A stretch of DNA of 64,000 nt from Rubrivirga marina (GCF_002283365.1 NZ_MQWD01000001.1:3761985-3825984), one strand, 5' to 3'. Counted from the stretch's first letter, positions 42,010 through 51,637 are shown. A program made the numbers and translations. The notes: generated from the letters alone by a model not told the origin.

Positions 42010-42606
42010 TCAGCGGACGGGGGCGGCGACGGCAGGGACGGACGCCGGCCCCGGCGCCTCGTCGGGGTGGAGCCACGGCCGGAGGATCTCGCCGATCTTC
42101 CGGCGGGCCTTGAACAGCTTGCTCTTGACCGAGGACTCGGTCGTCTTGGTCACGGCCGCGATCTCGGCGTAGCTCAGGTTCTGGTACTCCCGGAGCACGA
42201 CGACCTCGCGGTAGCTCGGCGAGAGCTGGTCGAGCGTCCGGCTCACGAGCTCGGCCTGCTCGCTCTTGAGGAGGTTCCCGAACGGCGTGGCGCCGCGCGA
42301 CGGGGGCTCTGGCGCCTCGGGCTCGAAGCCGACCTCGCGGCCCCGCTTGCGGAGCGCGTTGAGGCACTGGTTCCGGGCGATTGTGAAGAGCCACGCCTTG
42401 AACGACGTCGAGTTGAGGAGGCGCTCGCGGTGCTCGTAGGCCCGCGCGAACGTCTCCTGGAGGAGGTCCTCCGCGGCCGTCCGGTCGAGCAGCATCTTGG
42501 CGCAGTAGGCGAAGATGGCGCCCTTGTAGCGGTCGTAGAGCGCGACGAAGGCGAACTCGTCGCCCTGGCGGAACGCGTCGATCAGGGCAGGGTCGTCGGG
42601 CGGCAT
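42010..42606 (-). CDS. ECF-type RNA polymerase sigma factor
   Basis: This 198-residue sigma factor has region 2 (FVALYDRYKGAIFAYCAKML, TAAEDLLQETFARAYEHRER, FKAWLFTIARNQCLNALRK) and region 4 (LDQLSPSYREVVVLREYQNL, SYAEIAAVTKTTESSVKSKL). No region 3 is present, hence the ECF class. ATG 42606 starts MPPDDPALIDAFR. An inverted repeat (GTGTCT/AGACAC) lies 15 bases upstream, in a region that could carry an autoregulated promoter. The anti-sigma gene follows immediately. Confidence 0.94.
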   Translation of the reverse strand: MPPDDPALIDAFRQGDEFAFVALYDRYKGAIFAYCAKMLLDRTAAEDLLQETFARAYEHRERLLNSTSFKAWLFTIARNQCLNALRKRGREVGFEPEAPEPPSRGATPFGNLLKSEQAELVSRTLDQLSPSYREVVVLREYQNLSYAEIAAVTKTTESSVKSKLFKARRKIGEILRPWLHPDEAPGPASVPAVAAPVR

Positions 42607-42620
42607 CGGCGACGGAGGGT

Positions 42621-42639
42621 GTGTCTGGTGTCGAGACAC
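42621..42639. promoter_or_regulatory. Inverted repeat upstream of the ECF sigma gene
   Basis: GTGTCT and AGACAC (6 bp) flank 7 bases and end 15 bases before the sigma start. A GCAAC box lies about 15 bases further up on the minus strand, vaguely like an ECF -35 element (GAAC). An operator, leader hairpin or autoregulated promoter are all possible. Confidence 0.3.
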
Positions 42640-42716
42640 GCGATCGAACGGATCGTTGCTCTCCGCTCGTGTTTTTCTCCATCGTCCCTTGACGGACCGC
42701 CCTCAAGCGGCGGCGG

Positions 42717-42751
42717 CCTCCGCCTCGGCGAGGCGGCGCCCGAGGCGGAGG
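42717..42751. repeat. Inverted-repeat pair of the CCGCCTCGG family, divergent region
   Basis: Arms CCTCCGCCTCGG and CCGAGGCGGAGG (12 bp, perfect) flank an 11-base spacer. Unlike most copies it lies between divergent genes (sigma and PPIase), so a terminator role is unlikely here. A second hairpin (CGCGCCGG/CCGGCGCG, 42856-42876) lies 24 bases before the PPIase ATG. Confidence 0.85.
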
Positions 42752-42900
42752 AGCGCGCAGCCGCTCGGGTCCGAGCGCGGGCGACCCGCCGGGGGCGTTT
42801 TCGCCGCACCTTGGAGGGACCGGGGAAACCCCGCGGTTAGCTTCCTCGCCCGAGACGCGCCGGAGAGGCCGGCGCGCAGACTCCCCCCTTTCGAGCCGAG

Positions 42901-44937
42901 ATGCCCACGCCCCGCCTCGTCCTTTTCACGTTCGCCGCCGCGATCCTCGCCGGGTGCGGCGGGTCCCGCCCGTCGACCGAGCCGGCCCCGCTGGGGCCCG
43001 ACGGGACGCCCATCGTCGCCACCTGGAGCGCCGACACCCTCACGCTCGCCGCCCTCGACGCGGCCTACGCCGCCACCGACGGCGCCGTCGTCGACACGAC
43101 GCAGACGCCGCTCGCGCGCCGCCAGGACTTCCTCGAGCGCTACGTCGACTTCCAGCTCAAGGTCCTCGCCGCGCGCCAGGCCGGCTACGCCGACGACTCG
43201 TCGTACGTCGCCGAGGTCGCTGAGTACCGCGACCAGCTCGCCGGCCCCTACTTCACCGACCGCCGGATCCTCGACGCCATCATCGAGGACCTCTACTCCA
43301 AGCAGGCCGAGCAGATCGCCGTCTCGCACGTCCTGTTCCTCCTGAGCCCGGCCGAGCGCGACACGGCCGCCGTCTACGCCCGCGCCAACGCGTTGCGCGA
43401 CTCGATCCTCGCCGGCCAGATCTCGTTCGGCGACGCCGCCGCCCAGTACTCCGAGGACCCGTCGGCCGCGTCGAACCGTGGCGACATTGGGTGGATCACG
43501 GGGGGCCGGACGGTCCTCGCCTTCGAGGACGCGGCCTACGACACGCCGGTCGGCGAGGTCTCGGAGCCGGTCCGCACCCGGTTCGGCGTCCACCTCGTCC
43601 ACCCGACGGCGCGCGAGGCCAACCGGCCGGAGATCCGCGCCAGCCACATCCTCATCCGGACCTCCGACGAGGTCTCGGTCGACTCGGCCCGCGGCGTCAT
43701 CGCGTCGCTCCGCGAGCGCGTCCTCGCGGGCGAGGACTTCGCCGAGCTGGCGCAGGAGTACTCCGAGGACCCGGGCTCCGGCGCCCGCGGCGGCGACCTC
43801 GGCATGTTCGGCCGCGGCCGGATGGTGCCGCCGTTCGAAGAGGCCGCCTTCGCGCTCCAGACCCCGGGCGACCTCTCGGAGCCGGTCGAGTCGCGCTTCG
43901 GCGTCCACCTCATCCAGCTCACCGAGGTCGCCGAGCGGCCGACGTACGAGGAGGCCTACCCCGAGCTCCGCTCGCTGGCGCTCCGGCTCCCGCGGTCGGC
44001 CGTCCGCCGTCAGGCCGTCGGGCGCGAGTACATCGACGAGGTCGGCGGGAGCTACGACGAGGCGCTCGTGCGCGAGGCCGTCGAGCAAGTCCCCTCCGAC
44101 TCCCTCGTGGCGTTCGTCCGCGCGGAGGGCTTCGGGACCTACAACGACCAGACGTTCGCGACCGTCGGCGACTCGACCTACCAGTTCTCGGAGCTCGTCC
44201 CGGTCGTCTCACGAATGCGGTTCGGGCCGCACCCGGCCGGCGAGGTGATCGAGACGTTCCGCGCCTACGTCGACGAGAAGGCCGTCGAGCTGGCGATCTC
44301 GCGCCTGGAGGACCGCGACCCCGAGTTCGCCCGCGTCTTCCGGAGCTACGCCGACGGGGTCCTCCTCTTCCGGATCGCCGAGGACAGCGTGTGGACGCCG
44401 GCCAAGGAGGACACGGCCGGGCTCCGCGCCTACTTCGACGCGCACCCGGGCGAGTTCCGCTGGCCCGAGCGCCGCCGCGCCTTCGCGTTCCGCGCCGCCT
44501 CCGACTCGCTCCTCCGCGCCGTCGCCGCCGACCTCGACGCGGGCATGAGCGCCCCCGAGGCGTTCCGCGCCCGCCAGGCCGAGATCGACGCCAACCGGAT
44601 CCGCCTCGACACGGTCTTCGTGGCCGACTCGACGGGCTCGACGCTCGACGCGGTCCTCAGCCTCCAGGTCGGCGACCGGAGCGAGGTCGCCCTCGAGCGT
44701 GCGCAGCGCGTCCTCTACGTGCTCGACGGCATCGAGGCCCCGCGGGACAAGACGTTCCAGGAGGCCCGCGCTGAGATCATCACGCGGTACCAGGACCAGG
44801 TCGAAGACGAGTGGGAGGCCCGCCTCCGCGCGCGCTACGACGCCGAGACCTACCCCGAGCGCGTGCCTGCCCAGTCGTCGGTGACGCTGCCCGAGCCGGA
44901 GGGCGCACCGACCGTGATCTCCAACGGCGCCCGGTAG
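42901..44937 (+). CDS. Peptidylprolyl isomerase lipoprotein with two parvulin domains
   Basis: This 678-residue periplasmic PPIase-chaperone has a lipobox ([11 protein letters not shown], Cys at about residue 19). Two parvulin domains follow at about 139-235 ([46 protein letters not shown]) and about 240-345 ([41 protein letters not shown]). A long helical C-terminal part is present. It should assist folding of exported or outer-membrane proteins. It is the first of three PPIase genes in a row on this strand; the next begins 2 bases after its stop. Confidence 0.9.
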   Translation: MPTPRLVLFTFAAAILAGCGGSRPSTEPAPLGPDGTPIVATWSADTLTLAALDAAYAATDGAVVDTTQTPLARRQDFLERYVDFQLKVLAARQAGYADDSSYVAEVAEYRDQLAGPYFTDRRILDAIIEDLYSKQAEQIAVSHVLFLLSPAERDTAAVYARANALRDSILAGQISFGDAAAQYSEDPSAASNRGDIGWITGGRTVLAFEDAAYDTPVGEVSEPVRTRFGVHLVHPTAREANRPEIRASHILIRTSDEVSVDSARGVIASLRERVLAGEDFAELAQEYSEDPGSGARGGDLGMFGRGRMVPPFEEAAFALQTPGDLSEPVESRFGVHLIQLTEVAERPTYEEAYPELRSLALRLPRSAVRRQAVGREYIDEVGGSYDEALVREAVEQVPSDSLVAFVRAEGFGTYNDQTFATVGDSTYQFSELVPVVSRMRFGPHPAGEVIETFRAYVDEKAVELAISRLEDRDPEFARVFRSYADGVLLFRIAEDSVWTPAKEDTAGLRAYFDAHPGEFRWPERRRAFAFRAASDSLLRAVAADLDAGMSAPEAFRARQAEIDANRIRLDTVFVADSTGSTLDAVLSLQVGDRSEVALERAQRVLYVLDGIEAPRDKTFQEARAEIITRYQDQVEDEWEARLRARYDAETYPERVPAQSSVTLPEPEGAPTVISNGAR

Positions 44938-44939
44938 CC

Positions 44940-45809
44940 TTGTCGGGACGCGTCCTCGTTCTCCTCGCACTGGCGGCGCTCGCCGCCTGCGCCGACACGC
45001 CGCCGCCCGACGCCCAGGGCGGCGGCACCGTCGTCGCTCGCGTGGGGGAATCGACGCTGACGGAGGGGGACGTGGCGGACGCGCTGGGCGACGTCCCCGC
45101 CAGCCTCGACAGCGTGACGGCGCGCGAGCAGGTCGTCGAGCAGTGGGTCCAGCGCGAGTTGCTCGTGCAGGAGGCCCGCCGCCAGGGGCTCGACCAGGAC
45201 CCGACGGTCCGCCGCCGCCTCGCCGAGGCGGAGCGGGCCGCGCTCGAGCTGGCCGCGCTCAACGCCCACTTCGACCGCGTCCCGGCCACGCCGTCCGACG
45301 CCGAACTCCAAGCGTACTACGACCGGCACCGCGAGGCCCTCGCCCTCCGCGAGCCGTACGTCCGGCTCCGCCACCTCCGCCTGCGCGACCCGTCGCGCGC
45401 CGAGGACGCCCGCGCCTCGTTCCAGCGCGCCGTCGCCTCGGCCGTCCCCGACTCGCTCTTCGCCCTCGTCGCCCGCGAGTACGCCGACGACCCCGAGGGG
45501 GCCGTGGCCTTCTCCTCCGAGTACGTCTCCGAGAGCCAGATCGGCGCGCTCGACGACGTGCTCGCCGAACGGGTGTCCGCGCTCCCGGCCGGCGCCCAGG
45601 TCGCCGCGGTGCCCGTCGGCCGCGTGGTCCACGTGGTCCAGGTGGTCGACCGCGTGCCGGCGGGGACGGTCCCGCCGTTCCGGCTCGTCCGCGACGAGCT
45701 CGCCGAGCGGGTCGGCGTGCAGCAGCGGCGCGACGCCTCGGCCCGGCTCCTCCAGCAGCTCCGGGCCGAGGCCCGCTCCCGCGGCGCCCTCGAGATGCCC
45801 GAGGAGTGA
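44940..45809 (+). CDS. Parvulin-like peptidylprolyl isomerase lipoprotein
   Basis: This 289-residue protein starts at TTG 44940, 2 bases after the preceding stop, giving MSGRVLVLLALAALAACADT with a clean lipobox (Cys at about residue 17). SurA-type N-terminal helices (VVARVGESTLTEGDVADAL, VVEQWVQRELLVQEARRQGL) lead to a degenerate parvulin region (PYVRLRHLRLRDPSRAEDAR). The active-site residues of the parvulin domain are not clearly preserved, so it may be a chaperone only. It is translationally adjacent to the PPIase lipoprotein and precedes surA. Confidence 0.82.
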   Translation: MSGRVLVLLALAALAACADTPPPDAQGGGTVVARVGESTLTEGDVADALGDVPASLDSVTAREQVVEQWVQRELLVQEARRQGLDQDPTVRRRLAEAERAALELAALNAHFDRVPATPSDAELQAYYDRHREALALREPYVRLRHLRLRDPSRAEDARASFQRAVASAVPDSLFALVAREYADDPEGAVAFSSEYVSESQIGALDDVLAERVSALPAGAQVAAVPVGRVVHVVQVVDRVPAGTVPPFRLVRDELAERVGVQQRRDASARLLQQLRAEARSRGALEMPEE

Positions 45810-45948
45810 CGTCCCCGGTGAGGCGCGATGGGTCCGCCCGCCTCGGCGACACGCCGGGCCCGTCCAGCGCTCCCGCTCTCCACGCCGTTCTCGCGCAATA
45901 CGGCGGCCCCTCCGGCCGTACTGCCCCCCGACCGATCCTTCCCGCCTG

Positions 45949-47301
45949 ATGCGACCGATTCTCTCCGCCCTCCTCCTCGTCGTCGCGGCCGGTGCCGTGG
46001 CCCAGCCGGTGGCCCCCGGCCAGCGCCTCGACGGCATCGCCGCCGTCGTCGGCGAGCAGGTCGTCCTCTACTCCGAGGTCGACGCCCTCGTCCAGCAGAC
46101 GACGCAGGGACGCGAGGCGCCGCCGGACCTCTGGAGCCGCGCGCTCGACCGCCTCGTCGACCAGCGCATCGTCATCGCGCGGGCCCGGCAGGACACGACG
46201 CTCAACGTCACCGACGACATCGTCTCGCAGCGGGTCGACCAGCAGGTGGCCCAACTCGCGGCGCAGGTCGGCGGCGAGCCCCAGCTCGTCCAGGCCTACG
46301 GCCGCTCGATCGACGAGATCAAGGTGTCGGTCCGCGAGGACGTCCGCGACGAGCTCCTGCTCCAGCAGTACCAGGGCCGCCGGATGCGCGAGGTCAAGGT
46401 GACGCCGGGCGAGGTCCGCGACTGGTTCGACCGGATCCCGGAGAGCGAGCGGCCCGAAGTGCCCGAGCTCGTCCGCGTGGCGCACATCGTCAAGATCCCC
46501 GCCAGCGACGAGGCCGGCGAGGCCCGCGTCCGCGCTTTCGCCGAGACCCTCCGAGACTCGATCCTCGCCGAGCAGGCCACCATCGAGGACCTCGCCAACC
46601 GGTACTCCGACGACCCCGGCAACACGAACCGCGACGGGACCCAGAACGGCGGGCTCTACACGACGCTCCGCCTGACCGACCTCGAGCCGCGCTTCCAGGC
46701 CGCCGCCGCCGCCGCCGAGCCGGGCGACATCTCGCCCGTGTTCGAGACGCCGTTCGGCTACCACGTCCTCCGCGTCAACTCCCGCGACGGCAACCGGATC
46801 TCGTTCAACCACATCCTCCTCCAGGTCGAGGTGGGCGAGGACGAGGCCGAGGCGGCGCGCGAGACGCTGTCGGTTCTCCGCGACTCGATCCAGGCCGGGA
46901 CGCCGTTCGAGGCCATCGCCCGCCGCCACTCCGAGGAGCCCCAGAGCGCGGCACGCGGCGGCTACGTCTCCGTCCCCCAGACGCGCCAGCGCGACCTCTC
47001 GGCCGAGGGCCTCGGCCCCCAGTGGCGCGCGACGATCGACACGCTCGAGGTCGGCGAGATCTCGGAGCCCGCGCCCGTCACCCTCGCCGACGCCGAGGGC
47101 ACGCAGGCCTTCCACATCGTCCTGCTCCAGAAGCGGACGCCGGCCCACCCGCTCTCCGTCACCGACGACTACGCGCTCTTGAGCCAGTACGCGCTCCAAG
47201 AGAAGCAGAACGAGGTGCTCCAGGAGTGGGTCGACGACCTCCGCGAGACGGTCTACGTCGACATCCGGGCCGAGCAGTACCAGCCGCCGGCGGGCGGCTA
47301 G
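45949..47301 (+). CDS. surA: SurA-like periplasmic chaperone/peptidylprolyl isomerase
   Basis: This 450-residue protein has a signal peptide (about 1-19) and a SurA N-domain (RLDGIAAVVGEQVVLYSEVD, ALDRLVDQRIVIARARQD). Parvulin domains follow at about 178-285 (VRVAHIVKIPASDEAG; NGGLYTTLRLTDLEPRF; PFGYHVLRVNS) and about 285-390 (ISFNHILLQVE; ARGGYVSVPQTRQRDLS). SurA escorts outer-membrane proteins to the BAM complex. A 6-bp hairpin (TACGGC/GCCGTA) lies 29 bases upstream of its ATG. An intrinsic terminator follows the gene. Confidence 0.92.
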   Translation: MRPILSALLLVVAAGAVAQPVAPGQRLDGIAAVVGEQVVLYSEVDALVQQTTQGREAPPDLWSRALDRLVDQRIVIARARQDTTLNVTDDIVSQRVDQQVAQLAAQVGGEPQLVQAYGRSIDEIKVSVREDVRDELLLQQYQGRRMREVKVTPGEVRDWFDRIPESERPEVPELVRVAHIVKIPASDEAGEARVRAFAETLRDSILAEQATIEDLANRYSDDPGNTNRDGTQNGGLYTTLRLTDLEPRFQAAAAAAEPGDISPVFETPFGYHVLRVNSRDGNRISFNHILLQVEVGEDEAEAARETLSVLRDSIQAGTPFEAIARRHSEEPQSAARGGYVSVPQTRQRDLSAEGLGPQWRATIDTLEVGEISEPAPVTLADAEGTQAFHIVLLQKRTPAHPLSVTDDYALLSQYALQEKQNEVLQEWVDDLRETVYVDIRAEQYQPPAGG

Positions 47302-47317
47302 CGGCCGTGTGATCTTG

Positions 47318-47347
47318 GAGGCCCGGAGGCGACCGTCTCCGGGCCTC
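47318..47347 (+). terminator. Intrinsic terminator after surA
   Basis: A perfect 11-bp stem (GAGGCCCGGAG / CTCCGGGCCTC) with an 8-base loop is followed by TTCTCGTTT on the plus strand. It sits 17 bases past the surA stop and ends the PPIase operon before moxR. Confidence 0.85.
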
Positions 47348-47378
47348 TTCTCGTTTCCCCTCTTCCGCGCCCCTCTCC

Positions 47379-48371
47379 ATGCCCATCGACCCGAAAGACC
47401 CCGCCGCCGTCGACGCGCTGGCGGACGCCTACCGCCAGCTCCGCGCCGAGGTCGGCCGGGTCGTGGTGGGGCAGGAGGCGGCCGTCGAGGGGCTCGTCGT
47501 GGCGCTCCTGGCGCGCGGCCACACGCTCCTCGTCGGCGTGCCGGGCCTGGCCAAGACGCTCCTCATCCGGACGCTCTCGGACGCGCTCGAGCTCTCGTTC
47601 CGGCGGATCCAGTTCACGCCGGACCTCATGCCGAGCGACATCACGGGCTCGGAGGTCGTCGAGGAGGAGCCGGGCACGGGCCGCCGCGCGTTCCGGTTCG
47701 TGAAGGGGCCCGTGTTCGCCCACGTGATTCTGGCCGACGAGATCAACCGGACGCCGCCGAAGACGCAGGCGGCGCTCCTGGAGGCGATGCAGGAGGGCCA
47801 CGTCACGGCGGCCGGCCAGACGTTCGACCTCCCGAAGCCGTTCTTCGTCCTCGCCACGCAGAACCCGATCGAGCAGGAGGGGACGTACCCGCTGCCGGAG
47901 GCCCAGCTCGACCGGTTCATGCTCAACCTGTGGCTCGACTACCCGCCGTTCGCAGACGAGGTCGCGATCGTCAAGGGCACGACCTCGGGCGAGGCGGCGG
48001 AAATCCGCCCCGTTCTCTCGGCCGACGACCTCGGCGCGTACCAGGCGCTCGTCCGCAACGCGCCCGTGGCCGACCACGTCGTCGAGCACGCCGTCCGGCT
48101 GGCGTCGCGGACGCGGCCCGGCCGTGACGGCGCGCCCGACTTTGTGACGCAGTACCTCTCGTACGGCGCCGGCCCGCGCGCGAGCCAGTACCTCGTGCTC
48201 GGGGCCAAGGCGCTCGCGCTCCTCGACGGCCGTGTGACGCCCCTCGCGGCCGACGTCGACCGGATCGCGGTGCCCGTCCTGCGGCACCGGATCGTGACCA
48301 ACTTCAACGCGGAGGCCGAGGGCGTGTCGAGCGTCGACGTGATCGAGCGGCTCGTCGGGCTGGGCGACTAG
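47379..48371 (+). CDS. MoxR-family AAA+ ATPase
   Basis: This 330-residue ATPase has Walker A GVPGLAKTLLIRTL, DLMPSDITGSEV, Walker B ILADEINRTPPKTQAALLEA, sensor ATQNPIEQEGTYPLPEAQLD and the C-terminal lid. MoxR proteins help insert cofactors or mature complexes, usually with VWA-domain partners and DUF58 proteins. Here no DUF58 or VWA gene follows, so the partner is elsewhere. A palindromic repeat lies after the gene. Confidence 0.94.
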   Translation: MPIDPKDPAAVDALADAYRQLRAEVGRVVVGQEAAVEGLVVALLARGHTLLVGVPGLAKTLLIRTLSDALELSFRRIQFTPDLMPSDITGSEVVEEEPGTGRRAFRFVKGPVFAHVILADEINRTPPKTQAALLEAMQEGHVTAAGQTFDLPKPFFVLATQNPIEQEGTYPLPEAQLDRFMLNLWLDYPPFADEVAIVKGTTSGEAAEIRPVLSADDLGAYQALVRNAPVADHVVEHAVRLASRTRPGRDGAPDFVTQYLSYGAGPRASQYLVLGAKALALLDGRVTPLAADVDRIAVPVLRHRIVTNFNAEAEGVSSVDVIERLVGLGD

Positions 48372-48391
48372 GAAGGGGGCGGGCGACCCGG

Positions 48392-48413
48392 TCCGCCTCG
48401 GGCCCGAGGCGGA
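48392..48413. repeat. Perfect 22-bp palindrome of the CCGCCTCGG family
   Basis: Half-sites TCCGCCTCGGG and CCCGAGGCGGA abut directly, 20 bases after moxR and 69 bases before the amidohydrolase gene on the same strand. Confidence 0.85.
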
Positions 48414-48482
48414 GGGAGCTGGCCTGCGGTGCGCAACTCCCGGAGCGAGCGGCCGTCGGGTGAGGCCCCTCCCCCTTCCGCC

Positions 48483-49886
48483 ATGCGCCTGCTCCTCGCC
48501 CTCCTCCTCGTCCCCCCCGCGCTCGGTCAGGACCTCGCGATCCGCGACGTCCACCTCATCGACGTCGAGGCGGGCGTGGTCGTCCCCGACCAGACCGTCG
48601 TGGTCGCCGACGGGCAGATCGTCGCCGTCGGCACTGACGTGGGGGTCCCCGACGGCGTCGAGGTCGTCGAGGGCGACGGCCGGTACCTGATGCCGGGCCT
48701 GTGGGACATGCACGCCCACCTCCGGCACCCGATCGCGCCGACGATCATCTTGCCCCAGCTCATGGCCCACGGGATCACGGGCGTCCGCGAGATGGGGTCC
48801 GAGTGCGAGAACAAGGACGACCCGGTCTGCCTCGACCAGATGCTCGCGTGGCGGGACCAGATCGCAGGCGGGACGCTCGTCGGGCCGCGGCTCATCGAGC
48901 TGAGCAGCTTCCCGCTCAACCCGCCGTGGGACTATGCCGTCGCCGAGGACGAGGCGCGGGCGATCGTCCGGGAACTCCACGGCCGCGGGGTCGACCTCAT
49001 CAAGACGTACTACCGGCTCTCGCCAGAGGCCCTGGGGTGGATCGCCGACGAGGCCGCCGCGCTCGGGATCTACGCGGCCGGCCACCTCCCGCTGGCCATG
49101 ACGACCGCCGAGGCGGCCGCGGCCGGCGTCCGGAGCGTCGAGCACACGCGCGACCTCCTGTTCGACTGCTTCCCCGGCTCGGCCGCGTTCCGCGCCGAGG
49201 CCCACTCGCAGAACCCACCGCCCGCCGTGATGCGCGCGATGGTCGAGGACCACGACCCGGCCGTCTGCGACGCGACGTTCGAGGCGATGATCGCCCACGG
49301 CACGGCGTACGTCCCGACCCACGTGACGCGCCGGATGGACGCGCTGGCCGACGACCCGGCGTTCCGCGACGACCCGCGACGTCGCTTCCTCCCCGCCATC
49401 GTCTGGGACTCGTGGCAGGCCGACGCCGACCGGATGATCGCCCTCGACCCGTCGCCCGAAGGCCGGGCGACGGGCCGCGCGTTCCACCGACTCGGGCTCG
49501 ACCTCACGCGGCGTGCCCACGAGGCCGGCGTGACGGTCCTGCTCGGGACCGACGGCGGCGACACGTACAGCTTCTTCGGGTCGAGCGCCCACGACGAGTT
49601 GGCGCTCCTCGTCGAGGCCGGCCTCTCCCCCGCCGACGCCCTCGCCGCCGCCACGATCCGCCCCGCCGAGTTCGTCGGCCTCGGGGGCACGTTCGGGACC
49701 GTCGAGGCGGGCAAGCACGCGGACCTCATCCTCGTCCGCGCCGACCCACTCACCGACATCGAAAACGTCCGCCAGATCGAGGCCGTGATCCTCGGTGGGC
49801 GGCTCTTCGACCGGGACTCGCTCGACGCCCTGCGAGAGCGCGTCGAGGCCGCCGTCGCCGCGATGGACGCTGAGGAGGCTCCTTAG
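48483..49886 (+). CDS. Exported metal-dependent amidohydrolase
   Basis: This 467-residue amidohydrolase-superfamily enzyme has a short signal (about 1-15, PPALGQ). It has the leading beta-sandwich (VVVPDQTVVVADGQIVAVGT) and the metal site HAH in LWDMHAHLRHP (about residue 76). LIKTYYRLSPEAL carries the candidate bridging Lys, and VEHTRD and a late His/Asp (VLLGTDGGDTYS) follow. The composite sandwich closes with GLGGTFGTVEAGKHADLILV. Such exported proteins often hydrolyse cyclic amides or dipeptides (Xaa-Pro dipeptidase-like members). The frame extends upstream but the signal starts at ATG 48483. Confidence 0.88.
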   Translation: MRLLLALLLVPPALGQDLAIRDVHLIDVEAGVVVPDQTVVVADGQIVAVGTDVGVPDGVEVVEGDGRYLMPGLWDMHAHLRHPIAPTIILPQLMAHGITGVREMGSECENKDDPVCLDQMLAWRDQIAGGTLVGPRLIELSSFPLNPPWDYAVAEDEARAIVRELHGRGVDLIKTYYRLSPEALGWIADEAAALGIYAAGHLPLAMTTAEAAAAGVRSVEHTRDLLFDCFPGSAAFRAEAHSQNPPPAVMRAMVEDHDPAVCDATFEAMIAHGTAYVPTHVTRRMDALADDPAFRDDPRRRFLPAIVWDSWQADADRMIALDPSPEGRATGRAFHRLGLDLTRRAHEAGVTVLLGTDGGDTYSFFGSSAHDELALLVEAGLSPADALAAATIRPAEFVGLGGTFGTVEAGKHADLILVRADPLTDIENVRQIEAVILGGRLFDRDSLDALRERVEAAVAAMDAEEAP

Positions 49887-49947
49887 CCTGAGCACGAGTC
49901 CGCGAGCGCGCTCGCCCGTAGACTCCGGGGCCCTCGCCCCCCCGCCC

Positions 49948-51177
49948 GTGCTCGACCTCCGCGACCGCTTCGTCACCCCTCCGTCACCCGCCGCCGAGCT
50001 CCGCGCCTTCACCCACGGGCTGATGCCCCGGACCGTCCCCGCCCTCATGGCCGGGTTCTGCGAGGACTGGGCCGAGCGCGGCGTCGACGCCTGGAACCGC
50101 GTGCCCGACCGGTGGGGCCTCGGCCACGACACCGGCTGGTGGTCGATGCCCGAGGACCTCGCCGACGCCTACGTCGCCCCGATGCTGGCGGCGCCGGCCG
50201 GGACGTGCGTCCTCCAGCCGAACGTCCACTGGACGGTCCAGGCGCTCTTGTCGTGCGACGGGCCGTTCGAGGGGCGCGACGAGGTGGTGATGACGGAGGG
50301 CGAGTTCCCGTCGGTCCGCCACTCGGTCCAGCGGTGGGCCGGCCTGCGCGACCTCCGCCCCGTCGACGTGTCCGCAAACGCCGATTGGGCCGTCGACCTC
50401 GATGCCATCGCCGACGCCATCACCGACCGTACGGCCTGGGTCATCGTCTCACACGTCGGGTTCGCGACCGGCGAGGTGATCCCCGACGCCGACCTCCGCC
50501 GGCTCGCCGATGCCGCGCACGCCCGGGGGGCGCTCCTCGCCGTCGACGGCTACCACGCGACGGCCTCCCTGCCTCAGGACGTCGAGGCCATCGGGGCCGA
50601 CGTCTACTTCGGCGGCTTGCTGAAAGAGGCCTGCGGGTCGAGCGGGAACGCCTACCTCTACGTCCGCCCCGGGCTCGACCTCCGGCCTCGCCTCGCCGGC
50701 TGGTTCGCCGACGCCGAGCCGTTCGCCTTCGCCCCCGCCCCGGCCGACCACCCCGAGGTGCGTCGTCGCTTCCTGGGCGGCACGACGGCCGTCGCGTCGA
50801 TGTACCACGCCGTCGAGGGCCTGCGGATTCTGCTCGACGTCGGCATCGACGCCGTCCGCGCTGACACCCTCGCCAAGGGCGCGCGCGGGATCGAGCGGGC
50901 CGACGCGCTCGGCCTCCCGCTCCGCTCGCCCCGCGAGGCCGCCCGCCGCGGCGCCATGGTCGTCTTCGAGATCGACGCCGCCGACCGGCTCGTCCGCTGG
51001 CTCAAGACGCAGGACGTCTACGTCGATGCGCGGCGCGGGCGGCTCCTCCGGTTCTCGCCGTTCGTGTGGAACCCGGTCGAGGACGTCGACCGGCTCTTCG
51101 ACGCCGTCGAGGAGGCCCTCGCCACCGGGGCCCACCGGGAGCTCCCGGAGATCGACGAGGGCGGCCCCGTCACGTAA
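49948..51177 (+). CDS. PLP-dependent aminotransferase class V-fold enzyme, kynureninase-like
   Basis: This 409-residue PLP enzyme of the class V fold has a phosphate-binding region, VIVSHVGFATGEVIP, an Asp contacting the pyridine ring in LLAVDGYHATASL, and a probable Schiff-base Lys in GGLLKEACGSSGNAYLYVRP (about residue 226). The overall shape (long N-terminal arm, DTGWWSMPEDLADAYVAPML, then CVLQPNVHWTVQALLSCDG) resembles kynureninases and related class V enzymes. A desulfurase is less likely. The start is GTG 49948. No kynurenine-pathway neighbour is present, so the substrate is open. Confidence 0.8.
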   Translation: MLDLRDRFVTPPSPAAELRAFTHGLMPRTVPALMAGFCEDWAERGVDAWNRVPDRWGLGHDTGWWSMPEDLADAYVAPMLAAPAGTCVLQPNVHWTVQALLSCDGPFEGRDEVVMTEGEFPSVRHSVQRWAGLRDLRPVDVSANADWAVDLDAIADAITDRTAWVIVSHVGFATGEVIPDADLRRLADAAHARGALLAVDGYHATASLPQDVEAIGADVYFGGLLKEACGSSGNAYLYVRPGLDLRPRLAGWFADAEPFAFAPAPADHPEVRRRFLGGTTAVASMYHAVEGLRILLDVGIDAVRADTLAKGARGIERADALGLPLRSPREAARRGAMVVFEIDAADRLVRWLKTQDVYVDARRGRLLRFSPFVWNPVEDVDRLFDAVEEALATGAHRELPEIDEGGPVT

Positions 51178-51637
51178 CGAATCTGCCCCGCGCCACGCCG
51201 ATTCTACCCGAGGGGTTACGAATCCGTACCGGCCCCGCCCGTTGATTGGGGCCCGCGCGGCGTCGGACGATTACGGACGAGGAGCGGCCCGTCGAGCCCT
51301 CTGACGCAGCGTGGGGTCGTCGGAACGTTCCATGGTGGGCGGCTGATGTGGCGCGGCGAGGCTCCCGACGAGCCCGGGCGGGGAGCGGGGCAGACGATGG
51401 CACCGCCCTTGCGGAAGGGATCGGTACGCCTCCCACCTCACCCGTGCCCGCCTGGTCCCTCCGCTCCGCCGCCGTCCTCTGCCTCGCCGCGCTCGCCGCG
51501 CGACCGGCGGCGTCGCTCCTGGAGACCCTCGGACTCGCCGCCGCCGCGCTCGTCGTGGCCGCGCTGGCCGTCCGCCCGGCGGGCCGCTCGCGCCTCGCCT
51601 GACCGGCTCACCCCACCGGGCCGCGCCGCTACCGACC
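51178..51637. other. 460-base region before the sigma-28-family gene
   Basis: This stretch probably holds the promoter of the small ORF and sigma gene downstream. It contains a perfect palindrome GGAACGTTCC at 51322-51331 and the short repeat TACGAATCCGTA near 51221, either of which could be a regulator site. From 51444 a small membrane-protein ORF begins. The minus strand has no convincing gene. No tRNA or other RNA is seen. Confidence 0.45.
51444..51602 (+). CDS. Possible 52-residue membrane protein
   Basis: A GTG-started frame encodes MPAWSLRSAAVLCLAALAAR and continues to a second hydrophobic stretch (ETLGLAAAALVVAALAV), then RPAGRSRLA and a stop 36 bases before the sigma gene. Two helices of about 15-18 residues with positive ends are membrane-protein-like. 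It could be an anti-sigma or leader-type small protein, or a chance frame in Ala-rich DNA. No relative is recognised. Confidence 0.35.
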   Translation: MPAWSLRSAAVLCLAALAARPAASLLETLGLAAAALVVAALAVRPAGRSRLA

